Assembly: GCA_035578175.1 (NCBI GenBank) | Contig: JAQMRL010000007.1 | Coordinates: 44,769,391-44,833,390 of the forward strand | Origin: Catonia carolina | Lineage: Eukaryota > Arthropoda > Insecta > Hemiptera > Achilidae | Direction: 5' to 3' | DNA: 64,000 nt | Shown: positions 53,243-64,000 of the stretch, piece by piece | Layout of the letters: each line of letters starts with the position of its first letter | Position numbering within the stretch: the stretch's first letter is position 1 | Program-made: the position numbers and the translations under genes | The notes under the pieces: model-generated | Told to the model about the DNA's origin: nothing | What the model saw: the letters and a program-made list of their open reading frames with translations, nothing else | Databases searched by the model: none

Positions 53243-54233
53243 AAAAAGGGAATAATCAATATCATACCAAATGACCACCTTTCTATAAAAAAAATTAAAG
53301 TTAATTCCATAAAGATGGTGGTCCAAAATTCTAAACTCACAATAAAATAGTATTTTCTAATAGAATATGAACCCACATTTGCACCAGTCTTCAAGGATTT
53401 TTTTATTTTAAAAATATTGAGCCATTCAGACTTTTCACACTCCCTGTATATTGATCTCATAAACATAATTAAATTTAAGGCTCTGCACCCATATTCAATT
53501 TTTACTTGAGTAACCACACAGTTGCACAACTATTGCAGACTCTTATGAGAGCGCACCTACATACAATCGTTTTTAACAACTTTTCAGTTCATGTGTAACG
53601 AACCAAACCAGCTACAGTAAAGTCTGTTTATGTTTGCTATAGTTGAAAGTATAAACAAACTCCAGCTGATTGGAAGGTAAACATTATTTAAAACTATTTA
53701 ATTTATATTATAAAAATATTGAAAAGAAAGTTATTTATATGGTTGCTAGGAAACTAAAAAGAATAATAATAAACTAAGAAGAAGAATAATTATGAATTTT
53801 GTGAGGAATATGGCGACTGTGGTTCCAGACATCGAACAGGATGGATGGTCCACACCTTAGTGAAAAAAGTTTAAGTTAAAATAAATTTAAAAGACTATAC
53901 AATGTAAAAGTGAAACGATATTTAAAACGACGTATAATTTAAAAATGAACGGGACATATTAACATTAAAAATTATTAAATTAAATAAGTGAGAATTTAAG
54001 ACATAATAAAACATTAGATATAACGTACATGCTGAAAAATGTGATAAATCATTAAATAGAATTTATACAAGATAATTGATTTCATTTTATTCATAGCAAA
54101 TTCGGTATTCAGCTTGTGTGTAGTATTAGTATACTACACATGTTTTGACTCAAATGAACGATTCTGCAACCAGTCTGTATTTATGTGCTTTAAGAGTGTG
54201 TTTGAACCCACTTGCAATCAGACATGAACTCAT
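53243..54233. other. no gene seen
   Basis: No supported feature; ORFs are short and domain-free. Confidence 0.5.
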
Positions 54234-54244
54234 GTCTGTGCATT

Positions 54245-54639
54245 GTTGTTGTTTAGGTCATCAGCCAAAAGGCTGGTTTGAACCTGTAGAGGTTTTACTA
54301 AGTAAACCGAGGAGTGAGGTGGTTTACCGTTGCCTTCCTCACTGAGTGGAAAAGTACGCTTATCAGCATGCCGGGCCCTCTGAAAAGCATATATTTTCCA
54401 CTCTGCAAACGACACCTTCACTTCATTCACCACAGGGTCTGGCTGTATAATGAAATTCATTACTTTCAGAGGAGATAACTCTGATTAGTGTCTTTTGCAC
54501 CTCTACCTCTTCTGTTCTTAAATGATTCAGTCATTTAATTGGCTGACCATGTGATAAGAAACAGAACTATTTATTTTAGCCCTGCAATGAACAGATTGAG
54601 TGTAAATAATTTGACACTCCACCTGTCCGTCATGGGCAG
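54245..54639 (+). repeat. SINE-like family 2, copy 3, with target duplication
   Basis: 395 bp flanked by GTCTGTGCATT at 54234-54244 and 54640-54650. Starts GTTGTTGTTTAGGTCATCAG. A B-box-like GGTTTGAACCT lies near 54277. No poly(A) tail. The 11-bp duplication supports retroposition. Confidence 0.88.
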
Positions 54640-54650
54640 GTCTGTGCATT

Positions 54651-55734
54651 ATTATTACTTTTATTAGTTTCACTCGATTCTAATGCATAGTTTTCACACA
54701 ATAATAATTTTTTACAAACAAAATATAAACATTATTCAACTACAACTTGACACAGTTTTACATTGATAATAGATTTACTGAAATACAAATGGAAACCGAC
54801 TACAATGGGTTTAATACAAATATTGGGGCTGGATATGGTAATTTTAAAACATTCCTGCAATAGTTTTCACCGACCTTGATGCTGTATCAATGATAAAATA
54901 ACTCTAACAAAATATTCTACATAATGTGTCTTAAATAATAGTTATAATTTTAGCTGTTTATCAACAAGGAACAACTCAAAAATAAAAGTATTGATTTTAA
55001 AGGGTTTTGAAACAGAATCTTAGATTGCCAACATGTTGCACCATCATGTTCTGCAATAGATATGATAGCTAACTGAGTGCAGGACAAAAAAACAAACAAA
55101 ATACAACATGAAAAAGTAGTTGACAAAAAAACCTGGTTAACTAAATATCTGACAAAATTTGAACTACAGAATTTGTTGAATTTCAAATTTTCTGTAATTT
55201 TAAAACAAACCAATTTTAGTGTAATTCATCTCTAGTTTAATGGAATTTAAAATTTTTGCTAAACCAAGTATCATTGGCTGGACAAAACAAAATCAAACAT
55301 AAACTAAATTTACCATTTTTAAATACCTTCAATTTTTCTGCAAAATTGACTTGAAAGCAGTAATTTTGAAAAAAAATACAGATTTTTTTGAATGAAAGTT
55401 GAGTCTCATCCCACAATTACAATTTGTCTTCAAAATGAGCTGAGCAAATGTAGTTGTTTGACAAGGCAAGTCTAATTAAAATCATAACGGCAACTTTTCA
55501 GGATATTTTATTTTTGCATCTCAGTAAAGTACGCTACAATTACGATTTCTTAAAGGAACGGTTGAGAAAACCTTCGTTTAAAAATTTCAGCTGTACATAG
55601 TCAAACTTCTATGCACGACAATCTTTGCTCTATAAACAACTTGCATCTGCTGCACGCTTCTTTCAAAACGGCAATTGCTCTGTAAGCATATATATTAATT
55701 TTTTTAAGTACTTAATTTACATGATTCTCTCAGA
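54651..55734. other. no gene seen
   Basis: AT-rich sequence without a recognisable gene or repeat. Confidence 0.45.
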
Positions 55735-56090
55735 ATTTAATTTTTTGTGAGTTAAATTAAAACAATTAAAGATTTTATTAGGAATTTAACAAAGTTATTT
55801 TTCTTTAAACCTAAATAAGTGCTTTTCGACTCCAAATTTTTGTGTTTTATGTCAGATAACTTAAAACCTGTGGAGATATTCTGGGACTTGTTTTATTGGA
55901 TTTTTTAGGTTAAAAACCAAGGTACCACGACATCTGCCTCTTAATTAAAGTTTAAAAAAATTAAGTATGGCCTAATTTCACCGAGGTAACTGAATTCCAG
56001 GCGAAATCTTTGGCAAGTAGTAACTCGCTAACCAAACGTTTCCAGACCTGTGTTTATATGAACATTTTCTCTTATACTTTGCTATACAAT
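55735..56090. repeat. diverged half of the 38344-type fold-back element
   Basis: AACAAAGTTATTTTTCTT, GGGACTTGTTTTATT, GAATTCCAGGCGAAA and GTAACTCGCTAAC appear in the same order as in the right arm of 38344-39354, at perhaps 65% identity. Confidence 0.6.
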
Positions 56091-57327
56091 CACTTCCTAG
56101 AGTTTGGTCATACCTTTTAGACATCAGTAGGCACAAAACTCAACATTCATTGATCATTTGCATAATATTAGGGGGGCAACCTAAAAATTATCACTGTGTT
56201 CTTAAAATTCTTCACCAACATGTAATATTATTTTGTTTAGGGGAAGGAAGTTAGAATCATATTGGGCTATCAAGCTGGCATGGCAATGCAGTGAAAAAAA
56301 TAGGGTGAAATTGATTGGTGGAAGAAACATAATGTTCTATATATTATTTCATTTCTATCTGGTCATATGTAAATTTTAGAGCTGAAAATTTTATTCATAA
56401 TTATGATGCACTAAATAATTACACATTGCCTAAATGAACATTTACAAGATCCAGTTAAAAATTCTTGGCAACAGCTAAATTTAGACAACCTTCATTGTGA
56501 ATGCCTGTTGAAAATTTAGTAAAGCTGTCAATGCGCTGCACTTTGAATAAAAATTATAGAAAACAAGTACATACTTTAACCCTTAAGGCATTACTCAAAA
56601 TATGAAAGATACTAGCTTTGATGTTGAAAGCCAACACCTGGCCATGATGCCTTAACATTTGTCCTAAAATGATAACGAATTCCTAAAATCTGTATCCCAT
56701 TCAAGTTTCAAATATTTTAACTGGCATCGAAAAAAAATTTGTTTTAAAAATACCACGAATAATAAATTAATACTCTAATTTAAGTCAATTTTATTGAATA
56801 TTATTATTTACAGACACTATCTCGGTTGATTACTTTATAAAAATCATATTTTTGGTATCAATGCTTAAAATGCTATCTGTAATGGCTGAGCTAGCGAAAA
56901 ACTTAGCGATCAGATGATTGTAGTCAATTTACATAATTAACAATGAATAAAAACTATATACAATTAAAATTGCAAACAATAATAAAAACAGTAAATAAAA
57001 ATATACTATAACACTACAATATAAATGTCACTTATCAGAGGTTCTCATTGGCCAGAAAATAAAGATGGATGGATAACACAAACCATTAGAAAATGTAACA
57101 TGTTAATACGCTGAATATAAAAGAAAAAAATTTTTTCTAATCATTACTGCATATGAGTTTTCTTAACTATAATGTACAATAGTTGTGCAATTAGAATCAG
57201 TAATAGTTTCTTAAACAGTATCGATCAGTAATAATTATACTGTAATATACAGAACATTATTATTCTTTTCATTGTTTTGGTAAAAACAAATTTGACTGCT
57301 TTTTTATATGAAGCTTCTAGTAACGAC
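56091..57327. other. no gene seen
   Basis: No supported feature. Confidence 0.45.
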
Positions 57328-57339
57328 ACCACTCTTATG

Positions 57340-57524
57340 CGCCGGCCGCGTTGGCGATGTTGGTAACGTGCTCGCCTCTCATCACGCGGTCTTGGGTTCG
57401 AATCCCACTCGGGCATGGCATTTTTTCATACGTTACAAAAAATTCATTTCATCCTTCACCGTCTGCATTAGCAGCAATTTGTAAAACAGTCGGATGTTAA
57501 ACCAAAAAAAAAAAATAAAAAAAA
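57340..57524 (+). repeat. tRNA-derived SINE (family 1), full length
   Basis: A tRNA-like head has A-box-like TTGGCGATGTTGGTAACG and a perfect B-box GGTTCGAATCC (57395-57405). A body ends CAGTCGGATGTTAAACC, then comes a poly(A)-rich tail. It is flanked by a perfect 12-bp duplication, ACCACTCTTATG (57328-57339, 57525-57536). Tail-only relatives are at 19090 and 59393. Confidence 0.92.
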
Positions 57525-57606
57525 ACCACTCTTATGAAACTTTATGCTTAAATATAAGTCCGAACCAAATGGCCTTTCATTTAATCATTAATCAGTAGGG
57601 AAGGAA

Positions 57607-57710
57607 GAATGATTTTGTCATTTCAATGGCAAGTAAGAGAGGGGAGAGAGAGAGATGAATGATTTTGTCATTTCAATGGCAAGTAAGAGAGGGGAGAGAG
57701 AGAGAGAGAA
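57607..57710 (+). repeat. 50-bp tandem duplication with (GA)n
   Basis: Two head-to-tail units containing TGATTTTGTCATTTCAATGG and a (GA) run; the second run is slightly longer. Confidence 0.9.
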
Positions 57711-58059
57711 GGCTGAACAATGTGAGCTTAAAAGGGTTACTAAAAGCAACCAACAGTCGCAGCCTTTATAATACAATTGAAAGTTTAGCAAGGTAAAATT
57801 ATACTGACAACAAGGAACCTATGATAACTGAAATTTTACTATACGTACTAAATGAGTAAATTAATTATACACTGATACTAAAAATGATATATTATGCACT
57901 TTAACATTTAAACAAACATTATATTACAGAAATTAATCATTGATACATAAAGTATCGGTCAAACAATATAATTTATACATTTTAAAATGAAAGACAATGA
58001 TTACTGGTCTAACAGTTCTGTGATTATTTATAAATAAATCAATTTTCTATATGTAGATA
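57711..58059. other. no gene seen
   Basis: No supported feature. Confidence 0.5.
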
Positions 58060-58986
58060 CAGTACCGCTCAAATTAATTGGAACACTATGGGAATTATAC
58101 TATATTTTTTTTATAGATGTTATGGGACGTATGACCTTTAATGGACCAAGACCATTGGTTCCAGTAAAAGGAATGATGAATTCTGAAAAATACGTATACA
58201 GTAAAACCTCGCTATTTCGGACTTCACAAATTCGCAACTTCTATAATTCGGACTGGCAAAAAAAAATTCATTTTTGATGGTGACGAGTTGCTAATTCCAA
58301 TGGTACACACAAACTGAAGTCTGTAGTTGTCGGAAAATCAAGACGCCCAAGAGCTATGATAAATTTAATAGATAGAGATCTGCCAATAATTTATAAAGCC
58401 AGCAGAAATGCTTGGTTCATCTCTGAAATTTTCACATCATGGTTTCAAGAAGATTTCGTTCCAGCTGTCATAAAATTTCAAATGGAAGAAAAGGCCGTTC
58501 CTCAAGATGAGGTTAAAGCAAATTTGTTATTGGACAATGCGCCAATGCATCCATCTGAAGACAAATTACAGAGTAGTAATGGAAGAATTAAATGTGTGTT
58601 TATGCCTCCGAATACTTCAGCGCTGATCCAACAAACTGTAATTTGTATAGTAAATTAGTTTGTAGTATAGATTTTGTAGTCAATTTTTATTAAAACTAAA
58701 CATACAGTAATTGAAACTTTTAATTTTTATACTTATTTTTACTAAATATAAGTTCGAAAATACGAAATTAATTCTAAATTATTAAACTATTTAAATACGA
58801 AAATAGTTCTATATATAGAATTTGTTTTCGATGTACAGAAACATTTTTCCATTAAAATTTCACGGGCTCAGGAAATGCTTTAGGATACATAGAAGTTTGA
58901 TAAAAATAGAGGTCTGACAGTAAAATGTGTAATAAAAGAAATTTGTTGTTTTTTATCGAGTGTTCCAATTAATTTGAGCGATACTG
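58060..58986 (+). mobile_element. TIR element containing a second, pogo-like piece
   Basis: 927 bp between TA duplications. Outer ends CAGTACCGCTCAAATTAATT and AATTAATTTGAGCGATACTG are inverse with one difference, and pairing extends through GGAACACT. Inside, CAGTAAAACCTCGCTATTTC at 58203 is the end of a different pogo-like family. Confidence 0.82.
58295..58658 (+). pseudogene. pogo/jerky-like transposase core fragment
   Basis: In frame from about 58295: NGTHKLKSVVVGKSRRPRAM, then LPIIYKASRNAWFISEIF, then the catalytic LLLDNAPMHPSED and CVFMPPNTSALIQ. It lacks the HTH domains, the first catalytic block and the C-terminus. The frame ends at 58658 where DQGVI-like sequence would be expected. 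Confidence 0.8.
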
Positions 58987-58988
58987 TA

Positions 58989-59392
58989 ACATCTACAATA
59001 CATATTCTTATCAGTTGGTTTTGATTTTAATGATTTATAGACTCTGATGGTAGTCGATTCACTGAAACATATCACAATAACACTAAGTAAATAAGATGAA
59101 AACTAAAGCACCATTAAAATAGATGAGTGAAAACTGGTAGCATTTTTGGATTTGGTTCTGATATAGTACTAAATTATAGTCCGATTAACGAAAGAAAACA
59201 CCTGTCTTTAAACAGAAATTTCTTTTGAACCATTGTGTGTAAAAACAATTACTACACATCAAATTAAAGCTTGTTTTATTGTTGATTACATGATTAGATT
59301 AACAAGTAACACTTTGTAGCCATATAGATTTTAAAGTAAGCGTGAACAAAGTAATAGTACCTTCAAGTTGGGTATACTGGAAAATTTTTTTT
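58989..59392. other. no gene seen
   Basis: No supported feature. Confidence 0.5.
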
Positions 59393-59445
59393 CTTTTGTT
59401 GTTTTAACGTCTGACTGTTCTGCAATTACTGCTAATGCTAATACT
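59393..59445 (-). repeat. SINE family 1, 3' tail only
   Basis: The minus strand reads GCATTAGCAGTAATTGCAGA, then CAGTCAGACGTTAAAAC, with an A-rich end. Confidence 0.7.
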
Positions 59446-60732
59446 ATACTGGAAAAGTGGTTAAAAACAGGGTACTTTTTATGAGTAATTCATTATGTTT
59501 AATACACCACTAATTTCCAAAAATGTTAACCTTTAAAACACGGGATGCTGTTTCAGTGGCTTTTAACAACAGATGTGTTCAGAGAGTTTTAAAAGAGACG
59601 CTCCGTACTAATTGTCAACTTAACCACAGGAAATAGTATAGTTTTCTTGCAGGGAATTTTCTAATGTGTGTAACAGTGCAATCAGAAATAAAATATCATG
59701 AAAGGGAAATTTTTTATTTCAGTTTAAAATGTTGGTAGCATGTAAGAAAATCCAGTTTTTTGTCGTAGAAGAGGAATGGTTGTAACACCCACACAAATTA
59801 AAATACACGTGTTTCTTGTGTGTGTGTGTGAAGTATGAATGTTTATACGTTGGTAGTTTGCCCTTGAAAAGGCAGAAGGTCTCATTTAACAGGTTTACGA
59901 ACGATTTTAGACAAAAATGAATGAATTTTGTTAGTATTGCATTGGCTTAGTAAAAGCTCTGCCATTTGCGTTCCAGACCTCTTACAATGTTTATCAAAAC
60001 ATGTATTTATACAGTAAGCAATGTTCTATTCAGCTTTGCCCATAAGAACAGCCCTAAGTAAATAAGATAAAAGAGTTTATTCGCAAGATCGTTATGATAA
60101 ATTTGAAGGACATTTTTGTAAAAACATGTACTATTTAAAAAATTTGTAACTCTTTACAAATTTTTCGGAAAATGAATTGAAAATTACCCATTTTTAAAGA
60201 AAATTCTTCTTTACAAAATATATTCTATAAAATATTTTGATAAACTGAATTTTAAGCCCTTCAGAGTAAAAAATGTACACCAAGTACTTTATATTACCGT
60301 GCGAAATTTTTCGCTAGCCACAGCGAAGACAATAGTAAAGTTATTTTCAAAATGTTATATTCAAAAAATTGGTACGTATTTCATAAATTAACTGTATTTT
60401 TTTCAGAATTTTATATCTATTAGTAAATAAGATAAAAGAATTTATTTGCAAGACTCTTATGATTAGTTTGATGTTTTGCAAAATTACTAAAACAGTCCGT
60501 ACGTTAAAGGTTAAGGTATATCCTGTAACCAACAATAAAACAAGCTTTTATTTGATGAATCGTAGTTGATTTTACACACAACGGTTTAAAAGATATTGCT
60601 GTTTTAAGACGGGTGTTTTCTTTCATGAATCGGACTAAAATACTGGATGGTCTGAATGATGCTGTGATTGAAGATGAAAATGGAGAAAATAAATATAAGC
60701 GTTGGAATGATGGGGTGGCTTGGAACACAAGT
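59446..60732. other. no gene seen
   Basis: A short TG run at 59817-59830. No gene or repeat family recognised. Confidence 0.45.
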
Positions 60733-61660
60733 AAAAAAAAAATCTGGTGTGAAACACTCATACAACTTTCTCTTGCCAATGCAAATAATTAAAAATAAAC
60801 CTAACATTGGTAATAAAACATTAGAAGTAAACAAAAACCTAACCTCAAAAAACATAATCTTATTTTAATCATGAGTGAAAGGTGCAAAAAGAAAATCAAC
60901 CTCAGTTTGGCTTAAAAATACGGAAAATCACTCTTTAACGTTAAACTAGGCTCTGTAGAAGAAAATACTTTAAATAAAAGTAGTAGATCTTTTAATTTTC
61001 TATAAAATTGATTATGTACACTTTTGCCGTAAAATGCATGCTGAGGCTGAAATCTTAAAAAATCCATTTTTGTGAGAATAAAACAGAAAATCAAATCAGA
61101 AATTACCGTTAAACTAAACATTATACAAAAAAATGTTTGAAATAAAAGTTGTAGAATTTTAAATTCTCTTCAACTTTTATTAAATAAATTTTTGCACTAA
61201 AATGCATATTAAAGCCGCAATCATAAAAAAACAATTTTTACGTGAAAACAGCCTCACCAAGAATTTCAGCAGACATGGCGCCTACCCTATCTTGTAGAGC
61301 ATAAAAAATAATAGTAAATGAGGTGATTTTAAAAAAAATTGTAGGACCAGTTTTTGAGAAAATTGAAAAAAAGTGAAAAATTACACGAATAAACTACTAC
61401 TTCCGGTTGACCGATTTTGATGAAAATGTTCATGTCAGGTCCAGAAATGGTATGTAACTTAAGTTTCAAGTTCGTACGATGTTCCGTTCTTGAGATATTC
61501 TGTTCACACACACACACACACAGAGACCAATCGCTAAAAACATGTTTTTTGGGTTCAGGGGGTCTGAAAACGTGTAGATCCGGTGAAAACTCGATTTCGA
61601 AAAATTTACATGAAAACAATACTTTCCTTCCTATATATTCATATAGGCAAGAGAAAGTAA
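60733..61660 (-). mobile_element. ~0.9-kb inverted-end repeat family, copy F
   Basis: Left AAATCTGGTGTGAAACACTC then ACTTTCTCTTGCC; right GGCAAGAGAAAGTAA. Well preserved, but with a deletion in the module near 61050-61090. Confidence 0.85.
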
Positions 61661-63321
61661 TTAAAGCAAATAGTAAAGTATGTGGTTTTTCAAATGAAAT
61701 GACTTCAACTATTCTGGTTAAATGATGCTTCTATTTACAAATCAATCAAGGTGGGCCTTAGATAGAATTGGTAGTTACAGTTGTAGAGTTGTAGGATGCA
61801 TTGTAAACATTTATCGTTTATTTTCCTGATGAAATGTCCTTTTTAAACCAAGACGTACTTATAACCATGTGAGCAGCACAAAAATTTAACGGACAATAAA
61901 CTATCAAAAGAATTACATACTCACTTGAAAAATACAAAATAAATTGATGCGTCTCCTGCATTACAAGAATTATAGTTTGTAATGCCCATTAAGGTTTTTA
62001 TTTGAGATGATGAAGAGAATGTTTTAACATGAAATCCCTTGAAATTAGACAACATTAATTGATGTATGTGTAATTTTTATATAAAATATAAAATAATAAA
62101 GTTAACCTACATTGGTGAAAACAAATTTTATATACTTTTCGTTAGATCATTTCAACATTTAATCTGTTTTATTTGTTGTATAAAACACTAATTTTTTAAA
62201 ATAAAATTAAAATTATTTAAATTTATTTTTAAATTTAATTGATTACATTTAAAAAAATTAAAATAGCATTTATAATGTGAACACTATCATTAGTCAACAA
62301 TTTAACTTATACCTTAATCCTTTTTTTTGATAATTATGAACAGTTTACAACAAAATGTTTCGAAGTGCTCTTTAATCAATTAAATAACATTAATTCACAC
62401 AGGAGACTTAAATATTTTTATATTTTTCTTCTACACTTTCTTTATCTTCTTTCTTTATTAAGTTTGTTACGTTTGGTCATCCATTTTTAATTACTAGTAA
62501 GTCTATGTGTGTATAATAAGCTCAAAATTAATATATAAATTAAATTAAAACCTATTATTTATAAACTAAATAATTGTAAATTTAATTATAATGCGAATTG
62601 ATTATGCTAAATAAGGCTTATATGGACAAGTAGTGTTAGCCTTTATAATTTTTAATAAATAAAATTATGTATGACTACAAATTAGATTGGAATCAGAGTC
62701 ATATGGAAGAATTGTTAAAACATATTTAACAATTTTATCATAAATCATAAATTTTATCATAAATTTTAAGTTGACAGATGCCAACTTGACAATTCATCCT
62801 GACTTCATTCCAGATTTAAGTTTTACAGTGCCGAGAAAAATACTATCGATAATTCTTTTTATTTTTTTTCATGCTACTCTTGGAAGCCCTTTACTACAAA
62901 ATCAAATAACCTGATCTGCAATAGATTTGGTCAAATACAATTTCTTGCGTTTCGGTGATCTTTTGAAGGTTCTTCCAGACTAAATTTTACTGCTTATCAC
63001 AGTTCTTAGATCTCTTTAATCTAGTGTTTTAAAACCACAACTAAAAACAAAAATAAATATTTACTCGCTGATGAATTTTTGTCAATAATTTATCTTAAAC
63101 TAAAAAAATAATGAGAATTTCATGCATATAATGCCTAGTATAAAAATTGATACTTAAATGTAAACAGTTTTCATTCATAAAATAATTATCTGTAATAAAA
63201 TTTATAAATTTATAATCTAGCTTTATACAAAGTTGAATTGCTAACTGCAGAAAGGGAAAAAAGTATACGAAATGTAATTTTTCACCAGGTGAAAAAAAAT
63301 AGCACAAAAATATTTTAAAAT
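61661..63321. other. no gene seen
   Basis: Very AT-rich sequence. No gene or repeat family recognised. Confidence 0.5.
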
Positions 63322-63323
63322 AC

Positions 63324-63450
63324 AGTCAAACTCGGAAATAACAAGCATGCTTTTAGCGAGAATTTGAAAATAACAAGCAAAACGTCAGGATTCGTTTGGT
63401 TTTGTACCTTAGTAATGTAAAATTCACTTGTGTTTAACGAGGTAGTTAAC
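63324..63450 (+). repeat. possible Tigger-like terminus
   Basis: CAGTCAAACTCGGAAATAAC after a TA resembles the end at 47973 (CAGTCAAACTTC). TTTAGCGAG...AATAACAAGC motifs follow. The partner end is not seen within the window. Confidence 0.45.
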
Positions 63451-63569
63451 CATTGCTACTTGGTTGTATGAATTGTATGGAGCAAATTGTTTCTGAAAAT
63501 ACACACTTTGATATTGTATTATATTATCTCTTTATTCTATAGAAGAATCAATTTCGTACTTATATAATA

Positions 63570-64000
63570 CAGGGTGATTCACGAAGATATGCAGAAACTT
63601 TAGGAGCTCATTGTACATGTAAAAATAATGAAAAAAGTTTATATAAACATGGGTCCGGAAATGCTTAGTTTCCGAGTTACAGCTAGCGAAAGTTTCGCCC
63701 GGGTTTCAGCTCACCAGGTGAAATGAGGTCTTCCTGAAATTCTGGTAAGGTAGATTAAGGGGCAAATTCAATCATTTCTCATGGTTTTTGATCTGATAAA
63801 TTGAATAAAACAGGTCCCAGAACTGTAAGTTAAATATTTTTAAAGAAAACCAGTGTCAAATGCAAAAATGGAGTGAAAAACACATTTTTTTATCTTTGGG
63901 CAAGAATAACTTTGTTATTTCACCAAGAAACAGTTAAATTTTTTGAATAAAACATGTTGAAAATTTTATTCTGAACAAACCGGTGTAAATAAAGTACACA
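63570..64000. mobile_element. 38344-type fold-back element, cut by window end
   Basis: Begins CAGGGTGATTCACGAAGATA after TA and follows the left arm of 38344-39354 base by base with scattered changes, up to the window edge. The loop and right arm lie outside. Confidence 0.88.

Noticed and set aside
57340..57412. Functional tRNA gene
   Set aside because: The head has A- and B-box-like sequence, but it does not fold cleanly, and a body, A-rich tail and target duplications mark it as a SINE.
6762..61660. CRISPR-like or regularly spaced array from the repeated ~0.9-kb units
   Set aside because: Copies are dispersed, in both orientations and long; they are transposable elements.

Overview
This window looks like AT-rich nuclear DNA from an animal, almost certainly an insect. 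The reasons are a Drosophila-type Porcupine gene, a Squid-type hnRNP gene, and insect-style mariner, pogo/Tigger, Helitron and jockey-like LINE remnants. There is no bacterial gene organisation, no CRISPR array and no rRNA. Two host genes are recognisable; most other explainable sequence is transposable-element DNA of many ages. I do not assign a species.

Region 1-6430 is dominated by one young, env-less Ty3/Gypsy-type LTR retrotransposon in minus orientation (207-6425). It has two 554-bp LTRs that read as identical, a GTAC target duplication, gag and pol in different frames with a slippery heptamer just before the gag stop, a primer-binding site and a polypurine tract. Region 7794-21536 holds porcupine (plus strand), the membrane O-acyltransferase that lipidates Wnt proteins. 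I can place five exons with consistent phases; the N-terminal exon(s) were not found. The porcupine introns carry a pogo-like MITE, an internally deleted mariner, copies of a ~0.9-kb repeat family with inverted ends, SINE-like units, a ~1-kb palindrome, and a ~415-bp palindrome whose arms each contain a hammerhead-ribozyme-like core.

Region 21867-30540 is a transposon graveyard: a Harbinger-like element, a decayed DDE transposase element, a 5'-truncated LINE with a poly(A) tail and an older LINE fragment. Region 32480-36830 contains a single-exon squid/hnRNP gene with two RRMs, a Gly/Tyr-rich tail and probably a very long 3' UTR.

Region 38344-64000 is again repeats: a 1-kb fold-back element (38344-39354) with a truncated relative at the right edge, a Helitron remnant, an internally duplicated LINE fragment, three more copies of the ~0.9-kb family, tRNA-like SINEs with target duplications, a near full-length but broken Tigger element, and a nested pogo-in-TIR element. 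The least expected signal is the pair of hammerhead-like motifs in the palindrome at 20552-20967, which suggests a Penelope-like or other hammerhead-bearing retroelement terminus. All exon boundaries and repeat ends were read by eye and could be off by a few bases.
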